From Orientallactaga sibirica (lineage: Eukaryota; Chordata; Mammalia; Rodentia; Dipodidae), in the NCBI GenBank assembly GCA_036365145.1, contig JAEOAD010000001.1:106827001-106891000 (forward strand): a stretch of 64,000 bases of DNA, in the 5' to 3' direction. How positions within the stretch are numbered: the first letter of the stretch is position 1; every line of letters begins with the position of its first letter. Position numbers and translations under genes: made by a program. This document shows, one piece after another, positions 54,430 to 64,000 of the stretch. Below the pieces are notes generated by a model, which saw nothing but the letters and a program-made list of their open reading frames with translations, did not search any database and was not told where the DNA came from.

Positions 54430-54645
54430 TGTAGTCGCTGCTACTTACAAGTCTAGCCCTCCGCTAACTGCTTTCCACTGGTCAGTTCTTCAGTCCTTAC
54501 TAAAGCTCCTACAAGCATTCTCCTTACCCTGTTATCCAGATGAGGAAACCGAAAGATCAGAATAGTTGTCGCATTGCAAGCTCAAATACCAGCATGTGGT
54601 AATGCCTGGGTTGAGCCCAAGTACTCTGATTTCAGAATCCAGTCT
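54430..54645 (-). repeat. MIR element
   Basis: CATTCTCCTTACCCTGTTAT, CCAGATGAGGAAACCGAAAG, GTTGTCGCATTGCAAGC, GTTGAGCCCAAGTACTCTGA: reverse MIR in correct order. Confidence 0.75.
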
Positions 54646-54999
54646 TCACCCCCTCTCTGATCTTTCCTAAGATTTAGGGTGGATCACTCACTTCTCATGA
54701 TCCCTAGGAATAAACTTACAGCTTAAGACCAAGACCCCATAAGACCCTTTCCCCTTAATCTTCCCTGACAATTTCAGGTCTGATCTCAGCATGTGACTCC
54801 ATTATCCCACACCTGACTCATACAGCACCATTATTTAATCCATGGATCAGTAGTAGATTCTAGAACAATACCTCAAAGCACCTGGGATGGGCACCTTCAG
54901 ATGGTAGGCCATGGAAAGACTGATTAATGTCAACTCCAGGCAGATGGATATAAAGAGAGGGAAGTGATGTGCAGCTTGCAGCCACTAGGAATTCATTAC

Positions 55000-55155
55000 C
55001 TCTCCAAGGCTCTGTCTCTCCTGCTTGTCATCGTAGCCGGAAGTGTAGAAGGGTTCATAGGTAATAAGATCTGGACGTTCGATATCGTAAATCGCCTTGA
55101 CCTTGGGGATGGCCGCTAAATCCTTGTAATCTAGGATTTCATTGTCTACTTTTGC
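55000..55155 (-). CDS. ABLIM1: ABLIM1 coding exon b, 52 codons
   Basis: Residues 27-78. It reads AKVDNEILDYKDLAAIPKVK, then AIYDIERPDLITYEPFYTSG, then YDDKQERQSLGE. The EILDY-DLAAIPK-KAIYDI-RPD block is the most conserved part of the ABLIM linker and is shared with dematin-like relatives. Several tyrosines sit in acidic contexts and could be phosphorylation sites (inference). Acceptor CAG at 55156-55158, donor GAG|GTAATG with GT at 54998-54999. Phase 0 on both sides, 156 nt. Confidence 0.97.
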
Positions 55156-55654
55156 CTGGGAAAGTTAAAGAGGGGAAAAAAATTACTCCTCCACCTCATT
55201 TATTCAGGAAACCATTGTCAAGGGCAGTGCATGTCTTAAAAAATGTTATGGTCTTTACAATAAACAAAGCAAAACACTCTAACAAGCTGCCTATCGTGGC
55301 GTCTATTATTTATTTATTTTTTTTAGGAAGAAAGTCTGGGTTGAATTCAGAGCACACAGAAATGTGTCAACCTTAAGGATAGCTTCCTCAATTTATTACA
55401 CAGAGAAAAATCTCAAACAGATGGTCAATAAATCCTCCCAGATGGCTAAAAACAAGAGCAACAAGAGCTGCATATTTAGCAAACTAAGTATTTAAATACC
55501 TTTGTGTCAAGATTTAAGAACACAACAGCAGCCATTATAAAATACAATAATTAATCTCTAAATATCTATATGCAAGTTAGGTGCTATAGCATATTATTGC
55601 ATTTTCAGGTCATTAAGAAGACAGAGAGAATGAATATATGCAAATGTGCAGGTG

Positions 55655-55735
55655 ATGAAGACCAAAGGATCAAATTGGGGTCCTTGGGCTTGTAAGGCAC
55701 TTTGCTGACTGAGCCGTCTTCCCGGCCCCTCCCGT
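55655..55735 (-). repeat. ID/B4 end fragment
   Basis: GGGGTCCTTGGGCTTGTAAG, GCACTTTGCTGACTGAGCCG, TCTTCCCGGCCCC. Confidence 0.65.
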
Positions 55736-55912
55736 GTGATGTGATGTGATGATCGTATATGGACTGAATTGCTTGAAGGGCACGTGATTGAGAAAACTGA
55801 CTGAGATCAGGAGTTATCTTGACTTAGCTTCTGTTTTGGATTATCAAGCCCACTGTTCCAATCCTTGAATTTGCTTGTCCCAGAAGTGCCCCTTCCAGAA
55901 GTAGATACGTAC

Positions 55913-55990
55913 ATAGATGGTGTGACCCGGTGAGCCAGGAATGCTGGTGCCTGGTCTAGAATAAATACTTTCCGAGGAGGTCCTGGTGGG
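55913..55990 (-). CDS. ABLIM1: ABLIM1 coding exon a (after LIM4), 26 codons
   Basis: Encodes residues 1-26 of the visible protein, starting PTRTSSESIYSRPG and ending SPGHTIY. This is the Ser/Pro-rich start of the linker immediately after the fourth LIM domain of ABLIM1. The acceptor is a CAG at 55991-55993 and the donor is ATCTAT|GTACGT (intron GT at 55911-55912). Both boundaries are phase 0, so the 78-nt exon is symmetric. I searched 56000-64000 on the minus strand for the preceding exon (LIM4 end, with a WHPDCKQ-type motif) and did not find it. Confidence 0.95.
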
Positions 55991-56733
55991 CTGCAACACA
56001 AATAGCAACTTGTTAACTTTGAGATGGTGGCTTTAGGAACAAGCCTGGTGTGGACACCTAAGTTTTACTAAAAGTTAAACTAAAAACTAAAAGTTTTACT
56101 TAGTTAGAGAAAGGATGGACCTGTGAGCTGAGTGTAAAAGGGAAAATGCAACCTTGAAGGAGAGGCCATAAAAACTGGTGTCATCACCCCCTGCCCCTGA
56201 AGATACATCGGTGGCTTTATTGTCTCCTGCTCATCCTTGCTCCAAGCTGAACTTCCAAACCAACCTCAGAGCATATCTGAAAGCCACCATTGCTCCCCTG
56301 CTCCACCGCTGGCCACAGCCCCAACCCCAGTCACCAGCTGTTTCTCACCATTCAGTGATGACCTCCCCATGGGCTTCCGGCTCTTGTCCCTGCCCTCCTT
56401 CAGTGCACTTGGCATTCATTCAAATGAAGAATTAAAATGAATAATTTCATTCCCTTGTCTATATCCTACTTTTGTCTTTCGTGCCAACTGGGAGTAAATT
56501 TACAACTCCTAGGGCCTCAGGGATCATGTCCCCATCTTCTTCTCCTACCTTGTCACTCATCACTACTCAAAAAAAAGTCCAGTTTTTAGATCCACTTCCC
56601 AATCAAAATCCCGAAGTGACACAACCAAAATGTAGTTCCCCTTCAGAAAGACATGTCCCTGCTTACAAAAGTGGAACCAATATCCATCTCTGTGGGAGAA
56701 TTACTAAATACTAGTCGTCCTGCAGCTTCAAGT

Positions 56734-56823
56734 GGCCAGACTGGCTTCTAATTCACAGTGATCTTCCCACCACACTCAGCCTCCTTAGCGCTGGGATTAC
56801 AGACTTGAACCACTGCCCCCAGC
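56734..56823 (-). repeat. B1 fragment
   Basis: GCCAGACTGGCTTCTAATTC to GCGCTGGGATTACAGACTTG and CCCCCAGC. Confidence 0.65.
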
Positions 56824-56844
56824 TTCAAAATGAAGTCTCTTAAG

Positions 56845-57060
56845 CAACAACGGCTAGTATTTATTGTCCACTTACTACATCACAGAGCTGTGCTAAACGC
56901 GCCCTGGTCTATCTACTGAAGAATTCTATGAAATAGACTCGATTATTGTCTCCATTTTATAGATGAATTAGCATGAATGTGCCAAACTGCACAGCTAAGA
57001 AGAAGGAGCCAGGATTTGAAGTCAGTCACTGAGGTCCTATGTCTATATCATAATGTCTGT
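56845..57060 (-). repeat. MIR element
   Basis: TAGTATTTATTGTCCACTTA, CTCCATTTTATAGATGAATT, CTGCACAGCTAAGAAGAAGG, AGCCAGGATTTGAAGTCAGT in reverse MIR order. Confidence 0.8.
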
Positions 57061-57159
57061 TCATTTATTTCCCATCAACATAGCTATCGAATGAAGAGGG
57101 TGAACTAGAAACATCCTGAGATCAATAGCAGAAAAAATGCGTGCAACCTGACAATGTTC

Positions 57160-57275
57160 CTCTTTGCTTTGGAAACAGTATCTTACTACGTAGCCCAGGC
57201 TAGCCTCCAAACTGGTGACTCTTTGGTCTCAGCCTCTAGAGTGCTGAGATGACAGGCATAAACCACCCCCCACCA
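57160..57275 (-). repeat. B1-like fragment
   Basis: GAAACAGTATCTTACTACGT, AGCCCAGGCTAGCCTCCAAA, TGAGATGACAGGCATAAACC. Confidence 0.65.
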
Positions 57276-57682
57276 GAAAGATTCTTACTGTGACAGCTGC
57301 ATAAGGACACGCTGCCTTAGCTCCTTGGGCTGGGCATGGCAGGAGAGGTGCTCAGCCATACACACGGCGACATGCCTTCAATTGTTGGGGTTGCTGTGAC
57401 ACAAGGAGCTGTGCTCATTAACAAGCTTCTGGGACGTGGAGCACACTAGAGCTCTGGGGTCTCTTGGACATTGCTCATCCCTGTTTTAGCCAAGGGTGGG
57501 GTCCATGACACTCTCTGCCTTTCCAGTAATGACACCCCTGGGGCTGCCTCTGAGTACGCAGCTGCCTCTTGCACTGCCCATGTTGGCAGGAATGGAGCTG
57601 AAGACCAAGCCAAGCATTTGTAAGCAAGGCCCTCAGCTCTCTTCCGGAGATGAAGACTATAGAAAGGCAGATCTCCTGACCC

Positions 57683-57882
57683 AGGCCTGGTGAGACGGGC
57701 CCATGAACCCTGCTGCTCTGGAGGCCGAGGCAGGAGGATCACAGCTGAAGGTCAGCATGAGCTACGGAGTGAGTTCAAGGTTGGCCTGGTTAAATCAGTG
57801 AGACCCTGTTTCAAAAATTAAAAAACACACAAAAAAGCTAGGGATATAGCTCGGTCATTAGGCACTTGCCTGAAAAACCCAT
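57683..57882 (+). repeat. B1-like body followed by ID piece
   Basis: GGCCTGGTGAGACGGGCCCA, GAGGCCGAGGCAGGAGGATC, then GGGATATAGCTCGGTCATTA, GGCACTTGCCTG. B1 then ID, the reverse of the usual B4 order. Confidence 0.6.
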
Positions 57883-57889
57883 AGCCGGG

Positions 57890-58165
57890 CTGGAGAGATG
57901 GCTTAGCGGTTAAGGTGCCTGCCTGCTAGGCCTAAGAATGCTGGTTCCAATCTCCAGCGGTTCCAATCTCCAGGTCCCACGTTTAGCCAGATGCAAAGTG
58001 ACGCAAGGGCGCAATGCTGTGCTTGCCCAAAAAGGGGCGCACGCATCTGGATTTCGTTCTCAGCAGCTGAGATACTGCTGGCGCGCCCATTCTCCATCTG
58101 TCTCCCTCTCTGTTTCTCTTTGTGTCTCTCTCCAAAAATAAATAAAATAATAATAAAAAAATTTT
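57890..58165 (+). mobile_element. DIP SINE (long form) with internal 15-bp duplication
   Basis: Head GGGCTGGAGAGATGGCTTAG. GGTTCCAATCTCCAG appears twice in tandem at the B-box region (57943-57973), then the long-form segment GCTTGCCCAAAAAGGGGCGC. Confidence 0.9.
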
Positions 58166-58208
58166 AAAAAACCTATAGCCCTTCGTACATATACCCAGAA
58201 ATTTTTAA

Positions 58209-58240
58209 TAATGATGATGATGATGATGATGATGATGATG
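58209..58240. repeat. (GAT)n simple repeat
   Basis: Ten ATG/GAT units. Confidence 0.95.
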
Positions 58241-58589
58241 GTCTCCTGGTTGCACTGGCCTCTTTCAGTCTTAAACATAGAAGCAGCTCAACTTTTCCTC
58301 TCCCTGATGGCAATGAGCTTGCACAGGCCTGTTTTGTCTGCCAGGATGTTTCTGGGTGTCCTGCCTCGTGAACTGTGTGTGCTCATGGCTTAAACAACAC
58401 CCAAGGACCACCTGCTTTTTGTCACTCATGACTTTCCCAGTGTATTTGGGCAACCAGTGGAGAGTAGATGATTATCCGTTAGGAAGATGATAAAGTTATT
58501 TTCTAAAACTGAACAGTTATCCTTGGTGTTTTTATTTTTAATGTGTGCATAACCTCAGCTATTATTCCTCAGGATATAACAGCCTCATA

Positions 58590-58990
58590 GGCTAGACTGG
58601 CCAGCCAGCCTCAAGGATCTGCCTGTCTTTGCCTCCCCAGGGCTGACTCACAGGTCCATGCCCTGACATTTGTGTGGGCTCTGGGATCGAATTCATTCTT
58701 GCAAGGCAAGCGTTGTACTGACTGAACTATCTCCCCCACCACAATCTTTGGGGGGGTTCTAATTGTAAGTGTTTAGAATTCATTATGTTAGTATGTTATT
58801 CTTTAGTCCTGGGAATTGAACCTAGGATCTTGTCCATGCTAGGCAAGTACTCTCTCTCTCTGAGGTACATCCTCAGTCCTTTTTTGTTTTGAGAAAGAGC
58901 CAAGTTGCCCAAACTACCTTTGAATTCATCCTACAGTCCCAAGCAGGCCTTGAGCTTGTGATCCTCCTGTCCTCCTACCTCAGCCGGACT
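58590..58990 (-). repeat. Two B4/B1-type SINE fragments
   Basis: 58590-58740: GGCTAGACTGGCCAGCCAGC, CTGGGATCGAATTCATTC, ACTGAACTATCTCCCCCACC. 58800-58990: ID-like CCTGGGAATTGAACCTAGGA to GGTACATCCTCAGTCC, then reversed B1 body to CCTCCTACCTCAGCC. Confidence 0.65.
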
Positions 58991-59173
58991 CGGTACAGAA
59001 ATGTGACTTCAGCTCTAGAATTTTACATTCCACTTGAAACACCTAGGATTCTAGTTATATTGAGTTTTGAATCAACATCTTACTTATTATTCAAAGAACC
59101 TCTTCTAGTTTCAGTTGTGATTGTTTTTTTCCTAGTGGACCTATGACTATGTTGTGTTTTAAAATCTCTTCCA

Positions 59174-59306
59174 AGCCGGGCGTGGTGGTGCACGCCTTTA
59201 ATCCCAGCACTGGAGAGGCAGAGGTAGGAGGATTGCTGAGAGTTCGAGGCCACCCTGAGACAACATAGTGAATTCCAGGTCAGCCTGAGCTACAGTGAGA
59301 CCCTTC
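59174..59306 (+). mobile_element. B1 SINE
   Basis: AAGCCGGGCGTGGTGGTGCA start, TTTAATCCCAGCACTGGAGA, GCTACAGTGAGACCCTTCC end. Little A tail. Confidence 0.92.
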
Positions 59307-60389
59307 CAGCGGCACAAAGCCACCCACACTCAAACATATCTCAGCCTCGAAGCCCATTTCCAGACATATTGTCTGTCTCTTTCAAACATCACTGACCATT
59401 TCTTCTTGATCAGTAACATAACCACAGAGCCACCTCATTGGTCTGCAACAAAACATCTCCATGTAGGATCTTTACGTGCAGTTATTTAATCTAAACTGTC
59501 TCTGCAGCTCAGGGTTGCACATCTTTTGTTCTTAATAAATATTTTAAAACTTCTCCAACCACCTTTCAGTTGCTTTTTTCCCAAAGCCCCGACTTCGTAT
59601 ATCTGTCCTACCATTAAGGCGACACAGTCACAGACTATAAGATTCCCTGCAGGCATCTTTGCATGTTTCCACTCCAACCCCCATCACACTTTGGATATGG
59701 ACCATTCAAGACACTTACCAGAGCTCTGGATTGAGAAAGTAGAGAAATGATTTTTCCATTTACTTTCCACGTGGGCCACAGTGCACAAGGCCCCCTGAGG
59801 AGAGAGCTTGAAGGCTCCCTGCACCATTTCCCCACTCAATTCAGCAAGAACGGGATGCAAAAGCTACCTCCACCTACTTTGCATTCGACCTAAGCCGTGC
59901 TCTAAGAAGGTGAGAGAAACTACAGGCAACGGGCGACCAGATCCGAAAGATCTTAGGAGCACCTAGGGGACCGCTATGGCTATAAGGTGTGTGACACCTT
60001 ATAGTAAGCACTGCTGGTGTTGACAGTACCTGCCTTGGGTTTTTGTGGAAATTCACCAGACAAGGTGGGGATAAGAGCTGCAGAAGAAGGAATGCTTTTA
60101 GAATCCACACATGTTAGACGTCAGTAAACAGCTTCATCCACTCCTTTTAGAATCCACACACACGCTAAGTTTAAAGGTGAGATCAACTCCTTTGGAGAAA
60201 AGCATTTGTGTTTGGAAAGGAAGCAGGAGGCGTCTCTGGACACACCTCCCAACTGGAGCTGGCTTCACCAATGCCACCAGCCTTCGCTAAGGTCAAAGGG
60301 CTGGATGTCTTCTAGGGTCTCCATCTTACCACCTCTCCACGTGACTGCCTGCCTGCTGAATTGGAAAGTCACATCAAAAAGGTCTGAGT

Positions 60390-60561
60390 GAGCTGGAGAG
60401 ATGGTTTAACAGTTAAGGCATTTGCCTGCAAAGCCAAAGGACCTCGGTTGGACTTCCCCAGGACCCACGTTAGCCAGATGCACAAGGGGCACATGCATCT
60501 GGAGTTCGTTTGCTGTGGCTGGAGGCCCTGGTGTGCCCATTTTCTCTCTCTCTCTGTCAAA

Positions 60562-60606
<45 letters not shown>

Positions 60607-60612
60607 ATAAAA
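60390..60612 (+). mobile_element. DIP SINE
   Basis: GAGCTGGAGAGATGGTTTAA head, CATCTGGAGTTCGTTTGCTG core, twelve AAAT units; CAAAAAGGTC on both sides. Confidence 0.93.
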
Positions 60613-60822
60613 AAACAAAAAGGTCAAAGTCCTGAACAGACTGGGGTGGTGTGGTGGGATAAGACAGTATTTAGTATAGAGACATTAACAATGCATTAAC
60701 AATCCACAGTATTACTACCTTGTTCTAGATAGACATTACATCTTGTATCAGCTCCTTTGAAAAACAGACACATTGCATTTGCTTTTATGTTCTAATATTC
60801 CTAAGTACATAGGTTGGGCCAG

Positions 60823-60950
60823 ATGTGGAGGCTCACATCTATAATCCCAGTACTAGAGAAGCTGAGGTAGGAGGATCACCGTGAGCTTGAGGCCAACCTG
60901 AGCTACAGAAGGTCAGCCTGGGTTACGGTGAGACTCTGTCTCAAAAACAT
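60823..60950 (+). mobile_element. B1 SINE, diverged
   Basis: CCAGATGTGGAGGCTCACAT start, ATAATCCCAGTACTAGAGAA, GAGACTCTGTCTCAAAA end. Confidence 0.82.
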
Positions 60951-62744
60951 GGAGAGAAAAAGAAAAGAGCAAATGTTGTAACAGGTGAATGTTAGTTTCA
61001 AAACTCTCATGCTCATTTTGTAGGTCAGTCAATTCATGCATTAGCCTTCAACATATAGCAAGAAACTCCTTTTTAGAATGGAAGCAAGTGACCCACTCCG
61101 GGTTATTACAAACTTGGTCCTGGGAATAGCGTGTGCTTGGCCTATAATGAATCAGCAATGGTCAGGACTGAGCTTTATTTACCTACATAAACTAATCTTT
61201 GCTGTCTCCGTGGAATTCCTCCAAGGAAATGCAACCAGAACGTGTTTTCCTTACGTAACTGTATTTTAATCTCTTTCTTTGACCTGTAATTTGGAAGAAT
61301 GGAAGGAGTAACTTCTGCATGTAAATATTAAAATGACTTTTCTCTTGTAAATTTAATTCCTGCCCCTGCAACCAAATCAGGACTTATTTCTGGGGCACAG
61401 TGTACTGACTGTCCCTGTAAGAAGTGGAGTAAGTTCACTTAATACCTAAGGGGGCTTAATTACCCATGGTGAAAACGAGCTGCTGTGGAGGTCAAAGGAC
61501 TTAAAAGACCAGAACAACTACATCGCCTTGGAGTTTTCAGGCTTCTTAACCGTCCTGGTGAGACCCCTCCCCCACCACCTTTTGCATCAGTGGGAATGGG
61601 AGACCTTGACAAATGGGGCCTTTTCTGTGCCAGGTCCAGAGCTGTTTACAACTTTCTTTGAGGAGCTAAAGGTGATTTCACCGATATTTACAGCTAGATA
61701 ATAGGAATCAGATGTCCCTTTTGAACAAGAGGCTAGGAAGACAGATGTTACTAAACACAGACTGCCCATCCCCCACACCCCCAATTTCTCTCTAAGGGTC
61801 TGGAGCAAAGCAAAAAGAAAGTAAAATTAAAAAAAAAATAAAAATTCACATTCGATGATGGCATTTTTCTTCCAGTTGTGAAGATGCATCACTTGGTTAT
61901 ATAGCCTTGGGTATTAAAAAAAAATCCAATACTGAGTAAGTTAATACACTATTAGAAATACAAAGTGGTTGAACATGCAACTTGTGGCCAAGTCGAGGCT
62001 TTCATTTTGAGTAGGCCCATTTGTAGCCTGGCGGGAAGGTGGGGAGGGCGGGAGGTCGTTTTCAGTGCTTCCATGAGATTTTCGTCCAGCCATGTCCAGG
62101 AGCTTGGCCACTGGGGCTGAACTCCACAATAGAATCTAGATCCTCCACAAACCAAGCTGGAGTGCAGGCCAGTCCTACGGGCTGGCGGGGGCATGAAGAC
62201 CTGGATCCCAAGATCCCGAATATGCAGAGGGTGCTATTTGCGATCTTGGGCACCTGAACTTCACTGTATAGAAGGGGAAACTTTCTATAGGGGGCTGATC
62301 TCTAAAGGGTTCCCTCTGTTGTCATGTTCTATATGTTTTTGACTCATTTTTGGCAAAGAATATGAAGCTTTACTATAAATAGAAGCCCCTGCTCCTCTTA
62401 TCTTTAGTTAGGTTCTGGAAGGCCAGGGAAGATGGTGGAGGCTCAGAGCTCACACGAAGGTGCTGGGCTGTAGTAGAGCTTAGGAAAGGGGTTTTGTCTG
62501 GGCCAACATGGGAACCATTTCTAGAAACTTGCTGAACACCAAAGAAAGTGAAGTCGGGCATGAACCATAATGCCACTGAGTCCCCTCCCTGCTCCTGAAG
62601 GGTTCCTGGGCAGGTGTGCTGTATGCTTCCTCCCCTCCAGGACAGGCTCCTGACAAAGGCCTTAGCCAGCCCGGTGAGGATCTCCTCTGTCTGGTGGTTG
62701 CGGTTTCCCTCTCAATATCCAAGCCGAAAAGAAGATGTCTTACA
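60951..62744. other. Unique sequence at the high-coordinate end of the intron
   Basis: No recognised repeat, exon or RNA gene. Mostly AT-balanced, with A runs near 61830 and 61918. Confidence 0.6.
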
Positions 62745-62835
62745 GCTCACACGAACCTGGGTTCCAGTCTGGGTTTTTGCTTTGGGGAAGTTACCAAGGG
62801 ATGATGGGCCTCGGTCTCCCCATCTGTAAAATGGG
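62745..62835 (+). repeat. MIR fragment
   Basis: ACCTGGGTTCCAGTCTGGGT, TGGGGAAGTTACCAAGGGAT, GGTCTCCCCATCTGTAAAAT in MIR sense order. Confidence 0.75.
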
Positions 62836-64000
62836 AGGAAGACTGGCTCCCTTATGGATATTTTTAGGAGAGCCAATGAAAGTGCAGCTAGATCTGGCTT
62901 CCTCGGGGTGGCTGCCAGCCTTCCTGCCTTCTTCTCTTTCCTTTGTCCTTTCACAGCTTTCTCACAGCAAACTGCTCCTGTAGTCAGTGCTGCAGGCTCC
63001 CAGCTTCTGTGTGTGCCTCAGGTTGCCCCTTCCTCACCATCTCCACGTGTTCTAATCTTGCCCATCTCTGGACTCAACTCACAGGTAGCCTCCCTAGTCA
63101 AAGAGGTGCCCTTAAGACCTTTCCCTCATCTGACACTCCAAAGAATGTGATCGATGCGACCCATGTCTAATGACATGTTTTGGTCCCATTTTCACATTAC
63201 TCATCTGGTTTTTCTATCCTTATGAAGCCCTATACCTGGGGGCATGTCAACACAGGACCAAATGGCAGATTCCACGAGCTTGCTTTAATCACAACCATGC
63301 TGTGTAGCCACTGCTGGGAAGGAAAATATCAACGCGAGAAGAAGACAGCCTGAGTTGGAGGGTGAGGTGCACTCACGGGGTGAGAAAAGCAGCCTAAGGT
63401 GGGGAGGGGTGAGGAGGGTGCGGAAGGATGTGGGGGAGATGGAAAGGAAGCCACAGAAGCCTGGGCCCAGGACAGCAGCTCTACACCTTGGCCCGGACAC
63501 AGTGCCAACCTGCAGAGATGGGGACCGTCCTGTGCGACGAATCAGACTTTTAGGATAAAGGAAATCAGACGAACGCTGAACGTTTGGTGGCTGCCATGAA
63601 ATATTAGAAAAGGGAAGAATAAACAACAAAACAGCCTCATTCAGAAACACTGTGAAAAGTAAATAAAGGCCTGAAAAGAAAATAAATGGTAAATACTTTG
63701 GGGGTCAATTTAGGGCCAGGTTAAAAGCATTTCAAACTACATTATATTTATCTACATTCCACCCTGCCCCCTTAAATCTTTCCCATTGCTTTTGGCTCCA
63801 TCGCGATTATAGTACGGGAAGAGGCAGCCTGGAGGGAGGGGCGTTTTTAAGACTGTTAATACAAACGCCCCGTGAGTTCTTAAACATCAGGAATGTGCCT
63901 CACTCTGGGGCTGCTGAATGAGTCTTAAAACATTTTCCTTTTGCTATGGAAACCACTCTAATGCGACATGTGGTGAAAAGCCCAAAAATCTTGGCTCAAG
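62836..64000. other. Unique sequence to window end
   Basis: No recognised repeat or exon. A G-rich stretch at 63350-63450 is not CpG-rich enough to call a promoter. Confidence 0.55.

Larger units (their letters stand above)
52677..54999 (-). other. ABLIM1: ABLIM1 intron between exons b and c
   Basis: Holds two tandem DIP SINEs, CATT and CA microsatellites, a B1 piece, an ID piece and an ancient MIR. About 53231-53920 is AT-rich unique sequence; 54646-54999 shows nothing recognisable. Confidence 0.85.
18670..55990 (-). other. ABLIM1: ABLIM1 gene, 3' half (16 coding exons plus 3'UTR), 5' end outside window
   Basis: ABLIM proteins link actin filaments to signalling through four N-terminal LIM zinc fingers and a C-terminal villin headpiece; ABLIM1 is expressed in retina, brain and muscle (family knowledge). 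Here sixteen minus-strand exons join in phase into a 471-residue partial protein. It begins after LIM4, crosses a Ser/Pro/Tyr-rich linker with HFHRP and HFHVP modules, then a charged helical stretch, and ends with a headpiece terminating in KKKAKLF. The linker text (SRHSYTPTTSRSPQHFHRP, NEPSSGRNSPLPYRP, KPPIYKQHAALAAQSK) and the KAKLF ending match ABLIM1 as I know it; ABLIM2 and ABLIM3 end in KALLF. LIM exons are not in this window, so the gene is truncated by the window edge, not broken. No frameshift or internal stop is seen. Confidence 0.97.
55991..64000 (-). other. ABLIM1: ABLIM1 intron upstream of exon a (partial)
   Basis: No coding exon recognised. Repeats lie mostly at 56.7-60.95 kb and are listed separately. 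60951-64000 is nearly repeat-free except a MIR piece and contains no recognisable LIM exon, CpG-island promoter or first exon. Confidence 0.75.

Noticed and set aside
63350..63450. Possible CpG-island promoter for a short ABLIM1 isoform
   Set aside because: The stretch is G-rich but has few CpGs, and no first exon with an ATG joining in frame to exon a was recognised.

Overview
This is mammalian genomic DNA, most likely from a dipodoid rodent such as a jerboa (Jaculus-like). The evidence is dozens of copies of a tRNA-derived, B2-superfamily SINE of the DIP type. Each has a head of the form GGCTGGAGAGATGGCTTAG, a CATCTGGAGTTCGTTTGCAG core, a CT-rich stretch and an AATAAATA tail. B1, B4 (ID-B1 composite), ID, MIR and rodent LINE-1 copies lie alongside. 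The genus is inferred from repeat type, not from a database match.

The only gene I can support is the 3' half of ABLIM1 (actin-binding LIM protein 1, limatin) on the minus strand, from about 55990 down to about 18670. I resolve sixteen coding exons. They run from just after the fourth LIM domain, through the disordered Ser/Pro/Tyr-rich linker and a short acidic/basic helical segment, to the complete villin-headpiece domain and stop codon at 23500-23502. All junctions are phase-consistent and give 471 codons with a 40-residue cassette exon (48039-48158), or 431 without it. The LIM-domain exons and promoters lie beyond 64000. A repeat-free 3'UTR of about 4.8 kb follows the stop, with a distal AATAAA at 18686-18691.

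Layout: 1-18665 is repeat-rich DNA downstream of ABLIM1, with no supported gene. It holds a 5'-inverted LINE-1, a second LINE-1 3' end with two SINEs at one site, a solo LTR with a 6-bp target duplication inside a SINE, an MaLR-like LTR, and a 27-bp minisatellite carrying a CCAAT motif per unit. 18666-23499 is 3'UTR; 23500-55990 is exons and introns; 55991-64000 is part of the next upstream intron. Introns contain many SINEs, a 36-nt U2 snRNA pseudogene fragment and a repeat-poor block at about 33.1-40.4 kb.

Noteworthy gene details are an 8-nt microexon, a GC-AG intron, a rare GAG acceptor next to the cassette exon, and a possible tandem acceptor. I found no new multi-gene system; the most interesting signals are these splicing features and the nested or rearranged mobile elements.
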